From: Maratus speciosus
Lineage: Eukaryota > Arthropoda > Arachnida > Araneae > Salticidae
NCBI GenBank assembly: GCA_963932465.1
Contig: OZ010793.1
Location: forward strand, 260,521,696-260,585,695
DNA length: 64,000 bases
Reading direction: 5' to 3'
Part shown: piece by piece, positions 41,876 to 53,689 of the stretch
Position numbering within the stretch: the first letter of the stretch is position 1
Layout of the letters: the number at the start of each line of letters is the position of its first letter
Position numbers and translations under genes: made by a program
The notes under the pieces: generated by a model
The model's input: the letters and a program-made list of their open reading frames with translations, nothing else
Databases searched by the model: none
Told to the model about the DNA's origin: nothing

Positions 41876-42358
41876 AAAATAGAAAATATGGATCAGTGAA
41901 TATTCCCAAACATACAGTGAATATACCTCTCTGCAATATGAAATTAACCCTTGTGAGGCGTACGCCACACGTTGGGAACCACTGCACTAGACTGCTATCA
42001 ACCTTTTGTAAAGAATCAACTATACAGGGTGACTCCAAATTCCGCGTACAAATTGTAAGGAGTGGTAGAGCACGACAGATGAGTTCGGGCACTTTTTTCA
42101 CAAGTACGAAAAAATGTATATCATTAGAGACCTAGTCCGCTACTTAAAACATACAGTAGAAAATTGTTAATGACATTTTAAAATTGTTTCAAGATTGTCT
42201 CATTTAAAAATCTCCTACATAGAAAGCACACCTAATTCTAAATAATCCCTTATGACGATGTCTCGTGATTTTTATGGCTCTATACCTCTGTTTAAAATAG
42301 TAGATTTGCTATTTATACCAAACCATTAACAGAAATCTGTAAAAGTCACAATTATCAT

Positions 42359-42771
42359 CAGGCCCTGACTATCGCATGGGCACCCTGAGCCCATGCCCTG
42401 GGCACGAAATTTCTGAAGGGCACAAAATTTTTCATAATTTCATCTAAATTTCCATTTAAAATTTAAAAAAATTGTGAAAAAATGCGATATTGGAGATATT
42501 ACTACTATGAAGTGACAAAAATATATCTCACTCTGTGGTTAAAAACCCATTTCAATAAACAATAGAAAAAATAGTTTATTTTTATCCCTGGAACCGTTTT
42601 CCAATTTTCCGGTAAACTTAAAATTTTTTGAGTTGACACTTTTCATATAGGTATGTAACATGTAAAAAAAAAAAAAAAAAAAAAAAAAACTAGTATAAGT
42701 AAATCAACCGATCTAAGGGGACACGAAAAACTGAAAGTGCCTGGGCACAGAATTTTGCTAGTTGGGCCCTG
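42359..42771. mobile_element. hAT-type MITE, 413 bp
   Basis: The ends CAGGCCCTGACTATCG and CTAGTTGGGCCCTG are inverted. A perfect 8-bp duplication ATTATCAT lies at 42351-42358 and 42772-42779. Inner GGGCACGAAATTT and TGCCTGGGCACAG boxes continue the inverted symmetry. The ends are close to those of the element at 8840-9436. A long A-run is at 42664-42688. Confidence 0.92.
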
Positions 42772-43050
42772 ATTATCATTTTTTAAAATTATTACTCTTT
42801 TAACTATGGCAGAAAGACATAAGATCTGTTTTTCAGTAATTCCGAAAAATGACTTCAAACAAAAAGCGAGAACAGATAAGGTATTATTTCAAGGTTTCCT
42901 TATGTTACTAACACTGATCGTATCAAGGCTTCAGAATCAGATAGAATATTTCTATTTATACCCTATCATCAACAATTCAGTTTCGTTGCAAACTGATTTT
43001 TAGAATATTGTTCAAGAACAGCATGTGACAAGCATTTTTTTTTTCCTTTT

Positions 43051-43822
43051 TAGGGTTAGAGCCATTATAAGATCACTCCTGTGTCTGTCTGTCACAGCCA
43101 TTTTACTCGTAAACTATGGAGCGTAGAAAGTTCAAATTCAGGGAAGTAATAAAGACTATTGACCCACATATTTACAGATTATTAAGCATTCACAAATATA
43201 TTTAGTAAAATGTAGAGGGGTTAATTAAGTTACTTGAAAAAAAAATCTTTTATTTGTATATTGTGTGGGGGTATCACGTGAAAGTTGTAACGCTGAATTC
43301 AAAAATGCATTTCTTTTAATTTTAGGTATTATATTTTCTGAGATATCGTCGAAAATGTAGTGCAAAAATATGTCCTCACCCCGTCTATTTCCGAATCTAC
43401 TGAAACTAAAATTATAAAAAAATTAGAGGTAGTAGACGTTAATGTAAACCTCACAGGAAAATTATAGCGATTACCCTAAGTCACATAGTTTTTGAGAAAA
43501 GCGCATTTTCCCGTTACACACAAATTTCGATTTGTGGACATTCAGCAAAGGTGTTGAGGAGCACTGGAGGTACCCATCGTAGCAGAAGTATAAAAGCATT
43601 GTTGATAATGATTTTCGAAAAAAAAAATCGTCGATAATTGGCCGAGATATTAACCCTTAAAAACACTGACGATTTGGATATACTTAATGACTGCGGCGGC
43701 GTACTTTATGTACCATAGGCTTTTAAAGCCTAGATAACAAGTTTTAGTGATATATTTGTGTTTTCATATATTTATTGTTCGGAACCCTCTGAGCGCGAGT
43801 AATACTCGCACTTGACCGTTTA
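43051..43822. mobile_element. Short copy of the GGTTCCG/CGGAACC element
   Basis: Matches the 25956-28302 element at its start (ATTATAAGATCACTCCTGTG and GTCTGTCTGTCACAGCC) for roughly 650 bp. It then joins directly to the end (TTATTGTTCGGAACCCTCTG, GCGCGAGTAATACTCGCAC). About 1.5 kb of the long copy's interior (about 26690-28240) is absent. Confidence 0.8.
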
Positions 43823-44340
43823 TTTCAATTTGTATATGAATAATGTTATAAAATGCAACATCTCTAGTAGTAAATAATCTCAATTTTATTATTTATTTAT
43901 CTTCCTCAATCTTAAATTAATATTTATTCATTTTAAACTCAACTTCAAATCTAGAAAATTCTCTTCAAAATATTTAAGTTTCCTCTTAATAAAGATATTC
44001 TAAATTTTATTTATTTTCCTCAATCAAACTTAAATTCTATCTTTCAATCATTTATTAAAATATATTAAACTAAACAATTACAATAATATGTGTAAACAAA
44101 GTTTTACGTTCGTGTTTACTTTTCCGAAAAGATCGCGATTCTACATTCTTTATAAGTTTAAAACAACGAAAATAAAAATAATTTATTTTTTAATATTGCG
44201 TGCTCAATCTATAATCAACAGATAGAATATATTTTTCTGATTAATTTGATATAAGTTGCAGCAAAATCCGTCAACAAGTATTGGAGATATTTAATTTAAC
44301 GTTTTCTGCATTTTCCTATTTTTAAATATTGGCGCGATGC

Positions 44341-44640
44341 TTTCTGTCCGCCATTGATAAAAGGATGCATTTCTGCGCCATTTTTTTCGTACAATTCGGT
44401 GACATCGCGAGACACCCACGCGTATAGTTCATTGCACTCATGCGTTCCCGGATGGACGTGCGGTGCTTGTATGCATCGGATTGGCTATTTTCAAAATCTT
44501 ACACATTCTTTCAGGCTGAGATCTGTTTTGAGTCTGTCATTTAGGGATTAAGCAGACAGACGTTGGTGTGTGAGCTCGGCGCAGCTTCGGCTGCGTCCGG
44601 GCAGAATGGGTTTTAGCTGCAGGTTGAACAACTAGTTTTT
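44341..44640 (+). promoter_or_regulatory. GC-richer patch, candidate promoter or 5' exon
   Basis: This patch stands out from the AT-rich surroundings, with CpG words (GCGCGATGC, ATCGCGAGAC, CACGCGT, GGCGCAGCTTCGGCTGCG) and an inverted CCAAT box (ATTGG) at 44479. A good donor, ACGG|GTGAGT, stands at about 45408. No coding frame was recognised between them, so a non-coding first exon or another repeat are both possible. Confidence 0.25.
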
Positions 44641-47087
44641 TAAAACGCTGCTTCTGCATGGAATTTGAAGAAGATACCAGTGCCATATTATGTGATTAGT
44701 TTAGATCATTGAAAATGAAGACCCTGAGCATTTATTGAGAAAATAAGATATCCAGAAGTGTCATCCTACAACGTTGGTATTCAACAATCATTTTATCATG
44801 GAAGATAGAGCTTTACTTTCAACTTACGAGTGGTGAAATATAATAACAGCGCAATACTACATTAAAAAAATTATAAAATCTTACTCCTCGATTAATGAAA
44901 TTGATCTAAGAATAATAATGTACCTCTACTCTAGTGATCAACAAAGTTTCTAAAAAGGAGTGTGGAGCGATCTTACTTAATTTCTCCAACATCAAACTTC
45001 TGGAACAGCTAAAAGATCTCTGTGTGCTGCTATCTACAATTAATACTCCCATCATCCAACGTTCTTTATTTGAACATTCTCTTTCCGCAGAAACTGTTTA
45101 GAACTCAATATTAAAGTCTATAATCTTCACATTTCAATATAGGACAGTGGAGAACTTTCAACATATCAACGATCATCACGTATAATTTAAGATTGATTCC
45201 ATATGACTAAATGATTCTTCTCATCGTCAATTTAATAGAAAGAATTAATATGTTTATTTTGTACTGGTAAATTAAATGATTGACAAAAATTTTAGATACA
45301 GCTTGGCCAAGCACTTAATTTTTGAATATATATTTTAAAGTCTGCATTAATATCAAATAAAATTAATTGTCTGAAAATTGTAAGTTGTACTTTCTCTATA
45401 CATCATACGGGTGAGTCTTTTTACTTTCTTTATTTTACAGATGTTATTACAACTTAATGAATTCTTAAAAAGTAGATAGATGGCTTTGGTTCTATTTTCA
45501 TTTTAACGCAATATCTATCCACTTTACTTTCTGGTCGGTATGCGTCTTTGGATAGAGGGATTTCATACCTTAAGCTGTTAACTTAATTCTATTAATTCAA
45601 TGATTTTAATTTCTTAAATATTACCAACTTAAAAAAGTTTATTTCATTAACTTTAAATCCCTTTTCCAGATACGCGTATCAAATAACATTTTTATTTTAA
45701 GTCTGAGATACACATTTCAAACAAATTGCATTTGAAAGTATATTTTCCCCTCTATTTGACGGTGTAAAACATAAAATTATATGATGTTTAGAAGTAATTA
45801 AATTTGTGAAAAAGGGGAAATGGATTGCTTACATCGTGGCCACCTTATCTATGACGTCAACGTTACTCATGGACATGCTTTTGCTTTATAATATAGATAT
45901 GCTACTTTATGTTTTCTTTTAAAAATGATGTCATTATTTAATATCAGCGGAAGCATTCCACCCTCCACAGATTAAGCTGCAAGGCTTTCCTGTATTTCTC
46001 TTGTAGAAAATTGCTAATCTTACTGGCCACATTCTTCATTCGCGCAGTTAAATTTTACACTGTTTATGTGTTCTTCAACAGCAGTTAAACGTCTCAAAGC
46101 AATCTCCTCTAATATTCCCCCTAATGTGTTCTTCAAAGCAGGCTATAAAACTCTCTAAAACTATTATTATTGGCTGTTTATTTAGTAAAAGTTATAACAA
46201 AAAGTCGGAAGAAAAATAAAACTATTTGTATCTATAATCTGAATTAGTGAACTTGTCTGTGAGTATGATTTTTTAAAAAAATATTTTGCATAGTTACCAG
46301 AGAATGTGTTTCTCATTAACCTCTTCTTGATGAATGTCCTTACATAATTTTTAATCTTTCATCACTTGTTTTTAGGCGCGTTTGTAATTATATAAATACT
46401 CAGCATTTATAGTCGTCGTCTGGTCCATCCGTCTGTCTGTCCGCATGTAACAGCGCAAAAACCAGCCAAGAGAGTGGTTGGAAATTTAATTTATATAATC
46501 GTTGCAGAATTTTGTCGAGTCATTTCAATTTTTATGAAAATCGAATCAAAACTTATATTATTAAAACTTTTCTTCATTCTATTAAATCCTATCATACGTA
46601 ATGAATTCAATGATATCCCATGATAGGTAATGATTCTAAGTTGCCATGGTGAAGACGTCCTATTTAAGATAGAGTCATATTATTTCCGCATTACTGAATT
46701 TAATATATATAATCGTAATAAATTTTGTATTCATGCATTTTTGCATAAGAGTGCAACAGCTATTGCACCAAGATCTGAATATTTATAAAACTAGTTATAA
46801 TACGCCACTTTATAATTTGCCACGCTTGACATACAATTTCTGACTTGATCAAAACACAAAATTTTGCCTAATTAAATTACAATGGAACAGTGGAACAATG
46901 TAAGGCAGTTTGAAGGACTTCCTAGTTGCGGAACAACTTTACATCCAAGCGACATGTAAGCGACTTACAGAGACATAAGAGATGTCTTTAAGGAGGATTA
47001 AGTTTAACTGTTGTAAAACTACTTAAATGAAAGGATAATAAATCAAAAAATAAAGTAAAGGGTATTTTTTATTATGAGGTATACATA
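44641..47087. other. AT-rich sequence without recognised gene
   Basis: No open frame with a known domain. A GTCTGTCTGTCCGCATGTAAC stretch near 46430 resembles the internal text of the 25956 repeat family. Inverted text TCCTATCATACGTAATGAATTC and CCCATGATAGGTAATGATTC is near 46590-46640. Confidence 0.35.
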
Positions 47088-47100
47088 TTTAAAACGAAAT

Positions 47101-47378
47101 TTAAACATGTGGCCGCTGTACGATCTATGAAGGATCAGGGCCTACAGTGCCCAACTCTGTTTACTTGATCCGGGGCCCAGAGGTGCTATGCAGTATGTTC
47201 CCCGGCCAGGTGGTCGACTCTACGCGAGACCCTCTGTGTTTAGTTGTTAAGCTTGGTACTCATTTTATTGACCCCGAAGGGATGAAGGGTTGAGTGAACC
47301 TTACCCAGCCGGGAGCAGAACTCGCGACCTGTAACGTGTTAGACATGCGTGCTGACCACACTACGCTACTGGGCTTCT
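47101..47378 (-). repeat. tRNA-derived SINE, family B (minus strand)
   Basis: Reverse complement of the SINE at 39934-40210, with the complement of CTTCATCCCTTCGGGGTCA and GACCACCTGGCCGGGG. A 13-bp duplication TTTAAAACGAAAT lies at 47088-47100 and 47379-47391. It is nearly full length, with the tRNA-like head at its right end. Confidence 0.93.
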
Positions 47379-48802
47379 TTTAAAACGAAATAAAACAAAT
47401 AAAAATAATGTTAATGACCATGATTTTGGCTTAGTCACTAGCGCAGCGAAGGGGGGATTTGGGGGGGTTAAAACCCCTCCCAGAGCTAAAATAATTAGTA
47501 CTATCTGACCCGCCCGGCGTTGCCCGGGCCCGTAATAATATTCTTAAATGGATCTGAAATTTTTATCGCAGGTCCGTACAGGGGGGGGGGGGGCTAGGGG
47601 TGAGACGGTGCAAATTAACAGGCCCGACTCTTCTTCAGTTCCAAAGTTGTGAAAATTCGCAGATTAAGTTTTTTAAATTTTTATATGTCTCATACTTTTT
47701 TTATTCCAAATTAATTGATGAATTCAATTAAAATTTAATTATATTTTCAATAATTTAATTTGTTATTTAAAATCTTTAAATGAAAAAGTAATTACAAATA
47801 CAACATAAACTGTAATACTGAAAAGGAAATAATAAAATTGTAAGCAAATATTACTATATAGATTTTTTTAAAAGTATGATCCAGCAAATTTATTTTCTAA
47901 TAGAGTAAAGCCTGTTTATAACGGAATCAAGCAATAAACAAACAAACAAAAAAAAAGTTCCAGCTCCTCTCTCTCCTTAAAAATGCTATTATTATGCTTT
48001 GTTCAATTTAAATAACCTGCATAAAATGGAATTTATCACTGGTCGTTTTCGTTTCCGTCTAAGCAGGTTTTATTGTATCTTATTTCTGGTGGACCCGTAA
48101 TAATATTCTTAAATGAACTTGAAATTTGTATCGCAGGTCCGTACAGAGGGGGGGGGGGGGTAAAAGAAATTACTTTAACGTCATGATAACATTTTGTAAA
48201 TTTCTTGCTGCTGATTAATTCGCATTTCCAATACAGTGCTTAGCAGAAATTGCACGTTTTACTCAAAGTCCAACAGTTATGCTTCGGAACGTTTAAATCA
48301 GTAATTTGGATTTCAGAAGCAACGCGTGTATGCTACGGTTATTAAGCGTATTTTAGCGATCGCTTATGCTGTGTATTTAACGGTGTTCCCCATCCAATCT
48401 ATTTCGATTTTCTGTTCTTAATTCGGCTTCTTCACTTTCAAGCATTCGCCGAGATCTTTTACGGGCATTTCAAATGATATTTTGAAGCTCTATAATTGCA
48501 GAGAGCGAAACATCATAGAGCTCTTTCCTCCACGGCGAAATGTAAATAAACCCGATCGCCCTAAATCCTGCCAAAGGACCTTTGCCAATGAGATGCGTTT
48601 CTCGGGCGTTGCCATTAGACAATAACAAATAACCGCGATTCCTGTGCCACGTACGTTAGTGTATAATATACTTATAGATGATTGCCGCTTATATGAATCA
48701 CTAGTTGAGCAAATTTGCCGCTTTAATGAATCAAAACCAAAGTTAATATTAAAACTTTTTGGCTTATTCGGAATCCGGGGCTTTCTTGAATAAAATTCTA
48801 CT

Positions 48803-49362
48803 TAGGGGTGATTCTGTCACGAATTTTCTGAAAATATTAAAAAAATCGGTCATCAATCCGAAAATTCGGACATAAAAAATATCGCGAATTTTGACAAATG
48901 GTTGCCGAAAAAGATAAATTTTGTCAATCGGTTGCAGCAAAATCGCGAATTTCGTCAAAGGATAGCGGGGAAAACGCAAATTTCGTCAAAGAACCGCAGA
49001 AAAAACGCAAATTTCGTCCAAGAATCGTAAAAAAGCAAATTTCGTCAAAAAAAGTGGGAAAAATGCAAATTTTGTCCAAGAATCGCGAAAATAAGCACAA
49101 GTTTCTTCAAAAGATCGCAAAAAACCCCATAAATTTCGTCAAACGATCGCGAAAACCCCCACAAATTTCGCCAAAAGATCGCGAAAAAGCACAAATTTCG
49201 CCAAATGATCTCGAAAAACACCACAAGTTTCGTCAAATGATCGCAAAAATAAAATTAATTTCGTCAAAAGATCGCGTAAAAACCGCAAATTTCGTCAAGG
49301 GATCCCGAAAAAAAAACACAAATTTGGCTAAGAGATCGCGGAAATACTCAGAATTACCCCTT
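48803..49362. mobile_element. Second minisatellite-bearing hAT element, 560 bp
   Basis: The ends TAGGGGTGATTCTG and CAGAATTACCCCTT are inverted with two mismatches. An 8-bp duplication ATTCTACT lies at 48795-48802 and 49363-49370. Most of the interior is a tandem array (48885-49345) related to that at 19900-21340 but in the opposite orientation. Confidence 0.9.
48885..49345 (-). repeat. Minisatellite related to the 19.9-21.3 kb array
   Basis: About 13 units of GCAAATTTCGTCAAAAGATC followed by GCGAAAAA, length about 32-38 bases. Reverse complemented, a unit reads GACGAAATTTGCGGTTTTT then CGCGATC, close to the unit of the first array. The reading frame over it (KFRPRIVKKQISS-like) is not a protein gene. 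Confidence 0.93.
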
Positions 49363-50405
49363 ATTCTACTCAACAAAAGTAATTCAAGTAAACGGCGAAT
49401 ATTGTATTTAAAACTGTGAAAACGCACAATAAAATATATCTTATGTTGGAACAGGCACTACCACTATCAATTTGCCAACATTATTTTTGAAATCGCTTTT
49501 TATATTTCCTGAGGTCCCATAAAAATTGTAATTTAGAAAGTTTTTAGAATGCTTTCGCTCATTTTAGCCTTTTAAATGTTGAATATTTTTAAAACTGTTC
49601 TTAGAGAGCATTTACATCTTATAAATATCTACCATAAAATAATTTCGATTTTCTTAAAAACTATCCTTAGAGAGCATTTACATATTATAAGTAATTACCA
49701 TGCCAAATTTATAGTTTCTAGCCCCTTCAGTATCGCACTTTTAGAGCATTTTTTGCTCCTGCAACCCTCTGGTGGCAGTGGCACCGACATAAAATATAGC
49801 CTATATTCGAGCCGAGACTGTTACCATCAATTTGCAATCATTACGTTTGATATTGGTTTGGTATTTCCTGAGATTTCATAGAAATCGTAATTTAGAAAAA
49901 ACTTTTAAATGCTTTTTGCTCATTTTACCCTTTTAAATTTGGAATTTTAGGAACTGACCGTAAAGATCATTTACATCTTATTCGTACCTACCACGCCAAA
50001 TTTCAAGTTTCTATCTTTAACAAGTCCATAGAAATCGTAATTTAGAAAGTTTAGAACCCTTTTCGCGCATTTTTAACCCTTTTAAATTTCGATTTTTTTT
50101 TTTTTTTTTTTTTGCAAACAGTTCTTAGAGAGCTTTTACATCTTATAAGTAACTACCATGCCAAATTTAAAGTTTTTACGAACTTAAGTAACACAAATGT
50201 CGCATTTTTAGAACATGATCTGCTCCTGCACCCCTTGGGGGTAGTGCCACCGGCATACAATATAGCTTATGCTGAAACAAGGGCTGTCATCATCAATTTG
50301 CCACCATTACTTTTGAAATTGGTTCGATAGTTCCAGAAATTACTCCCTACAACCACACAAACTAACAAACAAACGTTGCTTCTTTATAATATTAGTATAG
50401 ATAAG

Positions 50406-51118
50406 ATTTCAAGCGAAACCCAGATATTTTTTCAGATCTGTAACGATAATGAAGATATTTTAACGAAATTTTCAATAAATTTACATTGCTTTCCGTTTAT
50501 GCGAAATTCGATGTCGTTTAAAGTGCTGGTAGTGCACAGTAATTCAGTCAAGTATACCGTGCTTAACAATGTTAACTACATTCCAAAATATAGAATACCT
50601 AATTCAGCACTGTTTGGACGTGGATAATTATAAATTCCACCAATTCTCGCGACATCATTACATTGACACAAAGCAAAGTAAGCCTATTTAAAATTTTACT
50701 GAAATTGCTTCATTATTAACTCTTTCAGGGACAAAGCATTTTCATTCCTAAAATGGTGAAATAAATGAATGACAATTTTTGTCTGAAAAATTGGATTGCA
50801 ATCATCAGATATTTTCCGATGAACCACCCGATGATTTTCGATACAAAAAATGTTTGTTGTACTGTGTTATTCCATCTTTTAAAATTTGTCTATGATTTTT
50901 TTTTAAACACTTATAAATCTAACATAGTTTTGTGTTATTTCATTGATGCATTTTAAGTTTTGTAACTCTAATATTGTAAACGCTGTTTAAATGAATCATA
51001 ACCAGCGTATTTGCTGATTCTAATAACCCAGAAAAAAAGCGTTATGATTTTATTCATTAAATAGATTGATTTGATTAGCCAGTGATTCAATTAACCGGCG
51101 ACAACCGTTATCAACAAC
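50406..51118. other. AT-rich sequence without recognised gene
   Basis: No element or coding exon was recognised. A GC-richer stretch with a C-run and TTCTGGCTGCGCCACTGC follows at 51119-51165. It may be the right end of a hAT-type element whose left end is CACTAGCGCAGCGAAGG at about 47433; no target duplication supports this. Confidence 0.3.
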
Positions 51119-51165
51119 TCACCCCCCCCCCCCCCAGAGCCGAGTTCTGGCTGCGCCACTGCTTT

Positions 51166-53090
51166 TATTAAATAAATAATTTTGTGTCATTAGTGTTTTA
51201 AAATGATTTCCGGCACATATGGGCGCCGCGACTAGCTTGAATGAAGCGCAATCTGAAAGTCCAATTTTCGACCACTTTATCGAGCAGCTGGGGCCGTATG
51301 TCGGCAATAACGCGGCGAACGTTGATTTCCAATTGGGATGGGCATTATTTAACGTATTAGGATAAAAAACACTGTTACTATGCTGGAACCTAATATTCCA
51401 TAAATATGTTACCGAAAAGTCCCTGTTAATTAAATAACATATGGTTTTAAATGGATTCATTTGTCTTAATCAAGGATTCACTTTCGTGCCTCTAAAATAG
51501 AACATTCATTAAAAACGTCCTCAATCGTTCCTTAGAGACGTGCGCCCTTAACTTGGCCCTATCTTCACTCTCTAGTTATTGGCAACTCTGTTAGGTGTGT
51601 GGTGCTAAAAAATTATTTTAAATTTCATCAATCCCTAATGCATGAATAACTAACAACTTGCATCACTAATTAAAAGCTTTTTCGGCTTGGTGCCTGGTGC
51701 TAGGTCACCACCATCACATACTTTCTCCAATTCTGATTGTGCAAAGTAGAGCCTAAATAAAACACTGAAATAAATAGTAGATCAGAAAAACGTCTGAAAA
51801 TTGGTAAGAAAAAAGCTCATGCTTGACATGTTTTGTACTCAAGAATCGTATATATATATATATATATACGTATATATTAATTGTTTTCATTTCGCATTTA
51901 CTTAACAAAAAGCCAAGTTTCACTTTCCAAAACCCACTAACGTTTTATCTAACGTTTGATCTGACCAGTTTTTTCCAACTAAAAATACATTTTCGTGCTT
52001 TTTTTCTTGTTTTGCTTTTAATTTTCAGCGAGTAAATTAAAAAAAAAATTATATACATATGAATTATACTGCCAAACATATAGCTCAGTTACATATTAGA
52101 AATTAGGAAGAGGAATTACAATGAATTTCTTACATTGAGTTGCAAAGATTCGGGGATTATTATTATTTTTTAAGATAGCACATCAACACCCCTGTTCAAT
52201 ATTCCAAACTAAAATTGAAAAATTATACATAATTTAAAAGCATCGATTTCTATCCCCCCCCCCCCTTCCTCCTTCCCTCCAAAAAGCAGCAAAACTTGAG
52301 TTTAGAATCATTAAATTTATAAAAAGTACTTTTTTGCAACGTTTAAGTAAAATGCATTTATTTATAAATTTATGCCTTAAAAATTTCAATTCTCGATTTT
52401 GGATAGAAATCTTTTTAAAAAATAATGAAACATCATTTGACCACATCCAAATAAAATGCAGGAATTTATAAGTCTTAATTCATTAGCGCGTTTAAAACGT
52501 GTACATTCTAACTAAGATTGATTTCAATTGAAAACCAACCGCAGAGAATTCCTTAATTCATTGGGATACATTTTCACTACGCCATCAGTATATCTAGTTC
52601 TTAACATATAAAATGTTCTTTTTATCGCTTGGTAAGCATTTGAATAAACAGAGATAATAGAACCTGTTAAAATTTTCTGCGGTCAGAATAACATTTGCTT
52701 ATTTTGAAACATTTGTTACGAAAGTGTTTTAAATTGAAAAATTACGCTGAGCAATAAATTTATCTAGCAGGATAATTTTGTCTTATTTACTCTTCATATT
52801 TTTTGGACTGAATGAAAGAGTGTTTTGCACATCGAGTAATTATTATGAGGAATAGGAAATCATTTGATCTGTGGTGATATTTTGAATGAAAAATATTTAT
52901 GGGCAGTTTCTTTGAATATTTAAAAGGGAAGGGTTATTACTACGTACTCATGGAGGTTTTCTTGGGGGGGGGAGGGGGATTCTCGCACTGTAAATTTCGC
53001 TTTTTGGCCAAGTGTTTTCAATATTTTTGTGTTATCATTTCGTTTAATGGGAGGCGGAAAGCATTTAACTTCTGTGATTTTATTTCGCTG

Positions 53091-53122
<32 letters not shown>

Positions 53123-53422
53123 AAGAAAATAGCCTACTATAATTTGTGAGAAAACTTAATTTTAGTCAGTTGTTATTAATTTAAAAATATATTTGAACGA
53201 AATTTGATTGGATTAATTTAATTTGATTAAAAGTATATAAATAATATTTTTTGTTCTTGTGAAATTAGCTTTGAATATGTGTTGATAGATATGGCTGCTA
53301 TGAGATCAGGGATCGAATTTCTCTTTTTGAGTACTTTCCACCGTAGTTGAAAAGTGTTTATGAGTTCGGTTTGTTTGTCCGCCTGGCTGTCCGTGCTCTA
53401 ATTCTTGTAAATATTGTCTGAT
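51166..53422. other. AT-rich sequence without recognised gene
   Basis: Contains a TA microsatellite at 51848-51868, a C-run at 52253-52265, G-runs near 52963 and a long A-run at 53090-53120. No open frame carries a recognisable domain. Confidence 0.4.
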
Positions 53423-53435
53423 TGCCATGAAATGG

Positions 53436-53676
53436 TCGTCCGGTGGCGTGGTCAGTAAGCGGAGGCTGCTGTCACCCCGAGGGCCCGGGTTCGAGTCCCT
53501 GGGTAAGACATGGATGTAATGTCCCATTGTAGATATATAATATATGTAATGGAAAATAAAAATTGTTGTGACTTGTTGTTGTTTCTATGTATAATAATAA
53601 GGATCATTCGAGGCGACAGCCATTATAGCTTTAGGCCCCAAACAATTTTCCACTTCGGTGTACTTCAAATGTCAAA
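53436..53676 (+). repeat. tRNA-derived SINE, family C
   Basis: The head has a box A-like GGTGGCGTGGTCAGTAAGC and box B GGGTTCGAGTCCC. The body has GTAATGTCCCATTG and CATTATAGCTTTAGGCCCC. A 13-bp duplication TGCCATGAAATGG lies at 53423-53435 and 53677-53689. It differs in body from families A and B. It is not a functional tRNA. Confidence 0.85.
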
Positions 53677-53689
53677 TGCCATGAAATGG

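Larger units (their letters stand above)
47505..50405. mobile_element. Arthropod-type repeat with CCCGCCCGGCG start and TTAGTATAGAT end
   Basis: Begins at about 47505 with GACCCGCCCGGCGTTGCCCG and ends at about 50405 with TTTATAATATTAGTATAGAT. To my knowledge this pair of ends marks a repeat group common in arthropod genomes. Its class was not determined. The 3' part holds imperfect units with CTTAGAGAGCATTTACATCT (about 49600, 49670, 50125) and GCACTTTTAGAGCAT..CTCCTGCA (about 49735, 50200). A hAT element is inserted at 48803-49362. A shorter internal repeat, CCCGTAATAATATTCTTAAA, occurs at 47530 and 48097. Confidence 0.6.

Noticed and set aside
48898..49419. 173-codon ORF rich in KFRPRIVKKQISS
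   Set aside because: It spans the second minisatellite and the end of the hAT element; its periodic residues follow the DNA repeat.
47433..51165. One large hAT element from CACTAGCGCAGCG to CTGCGCCACTG
   Set aside because: The ends are alike, but no 8-bp target duplication was found and several other elements intervene.
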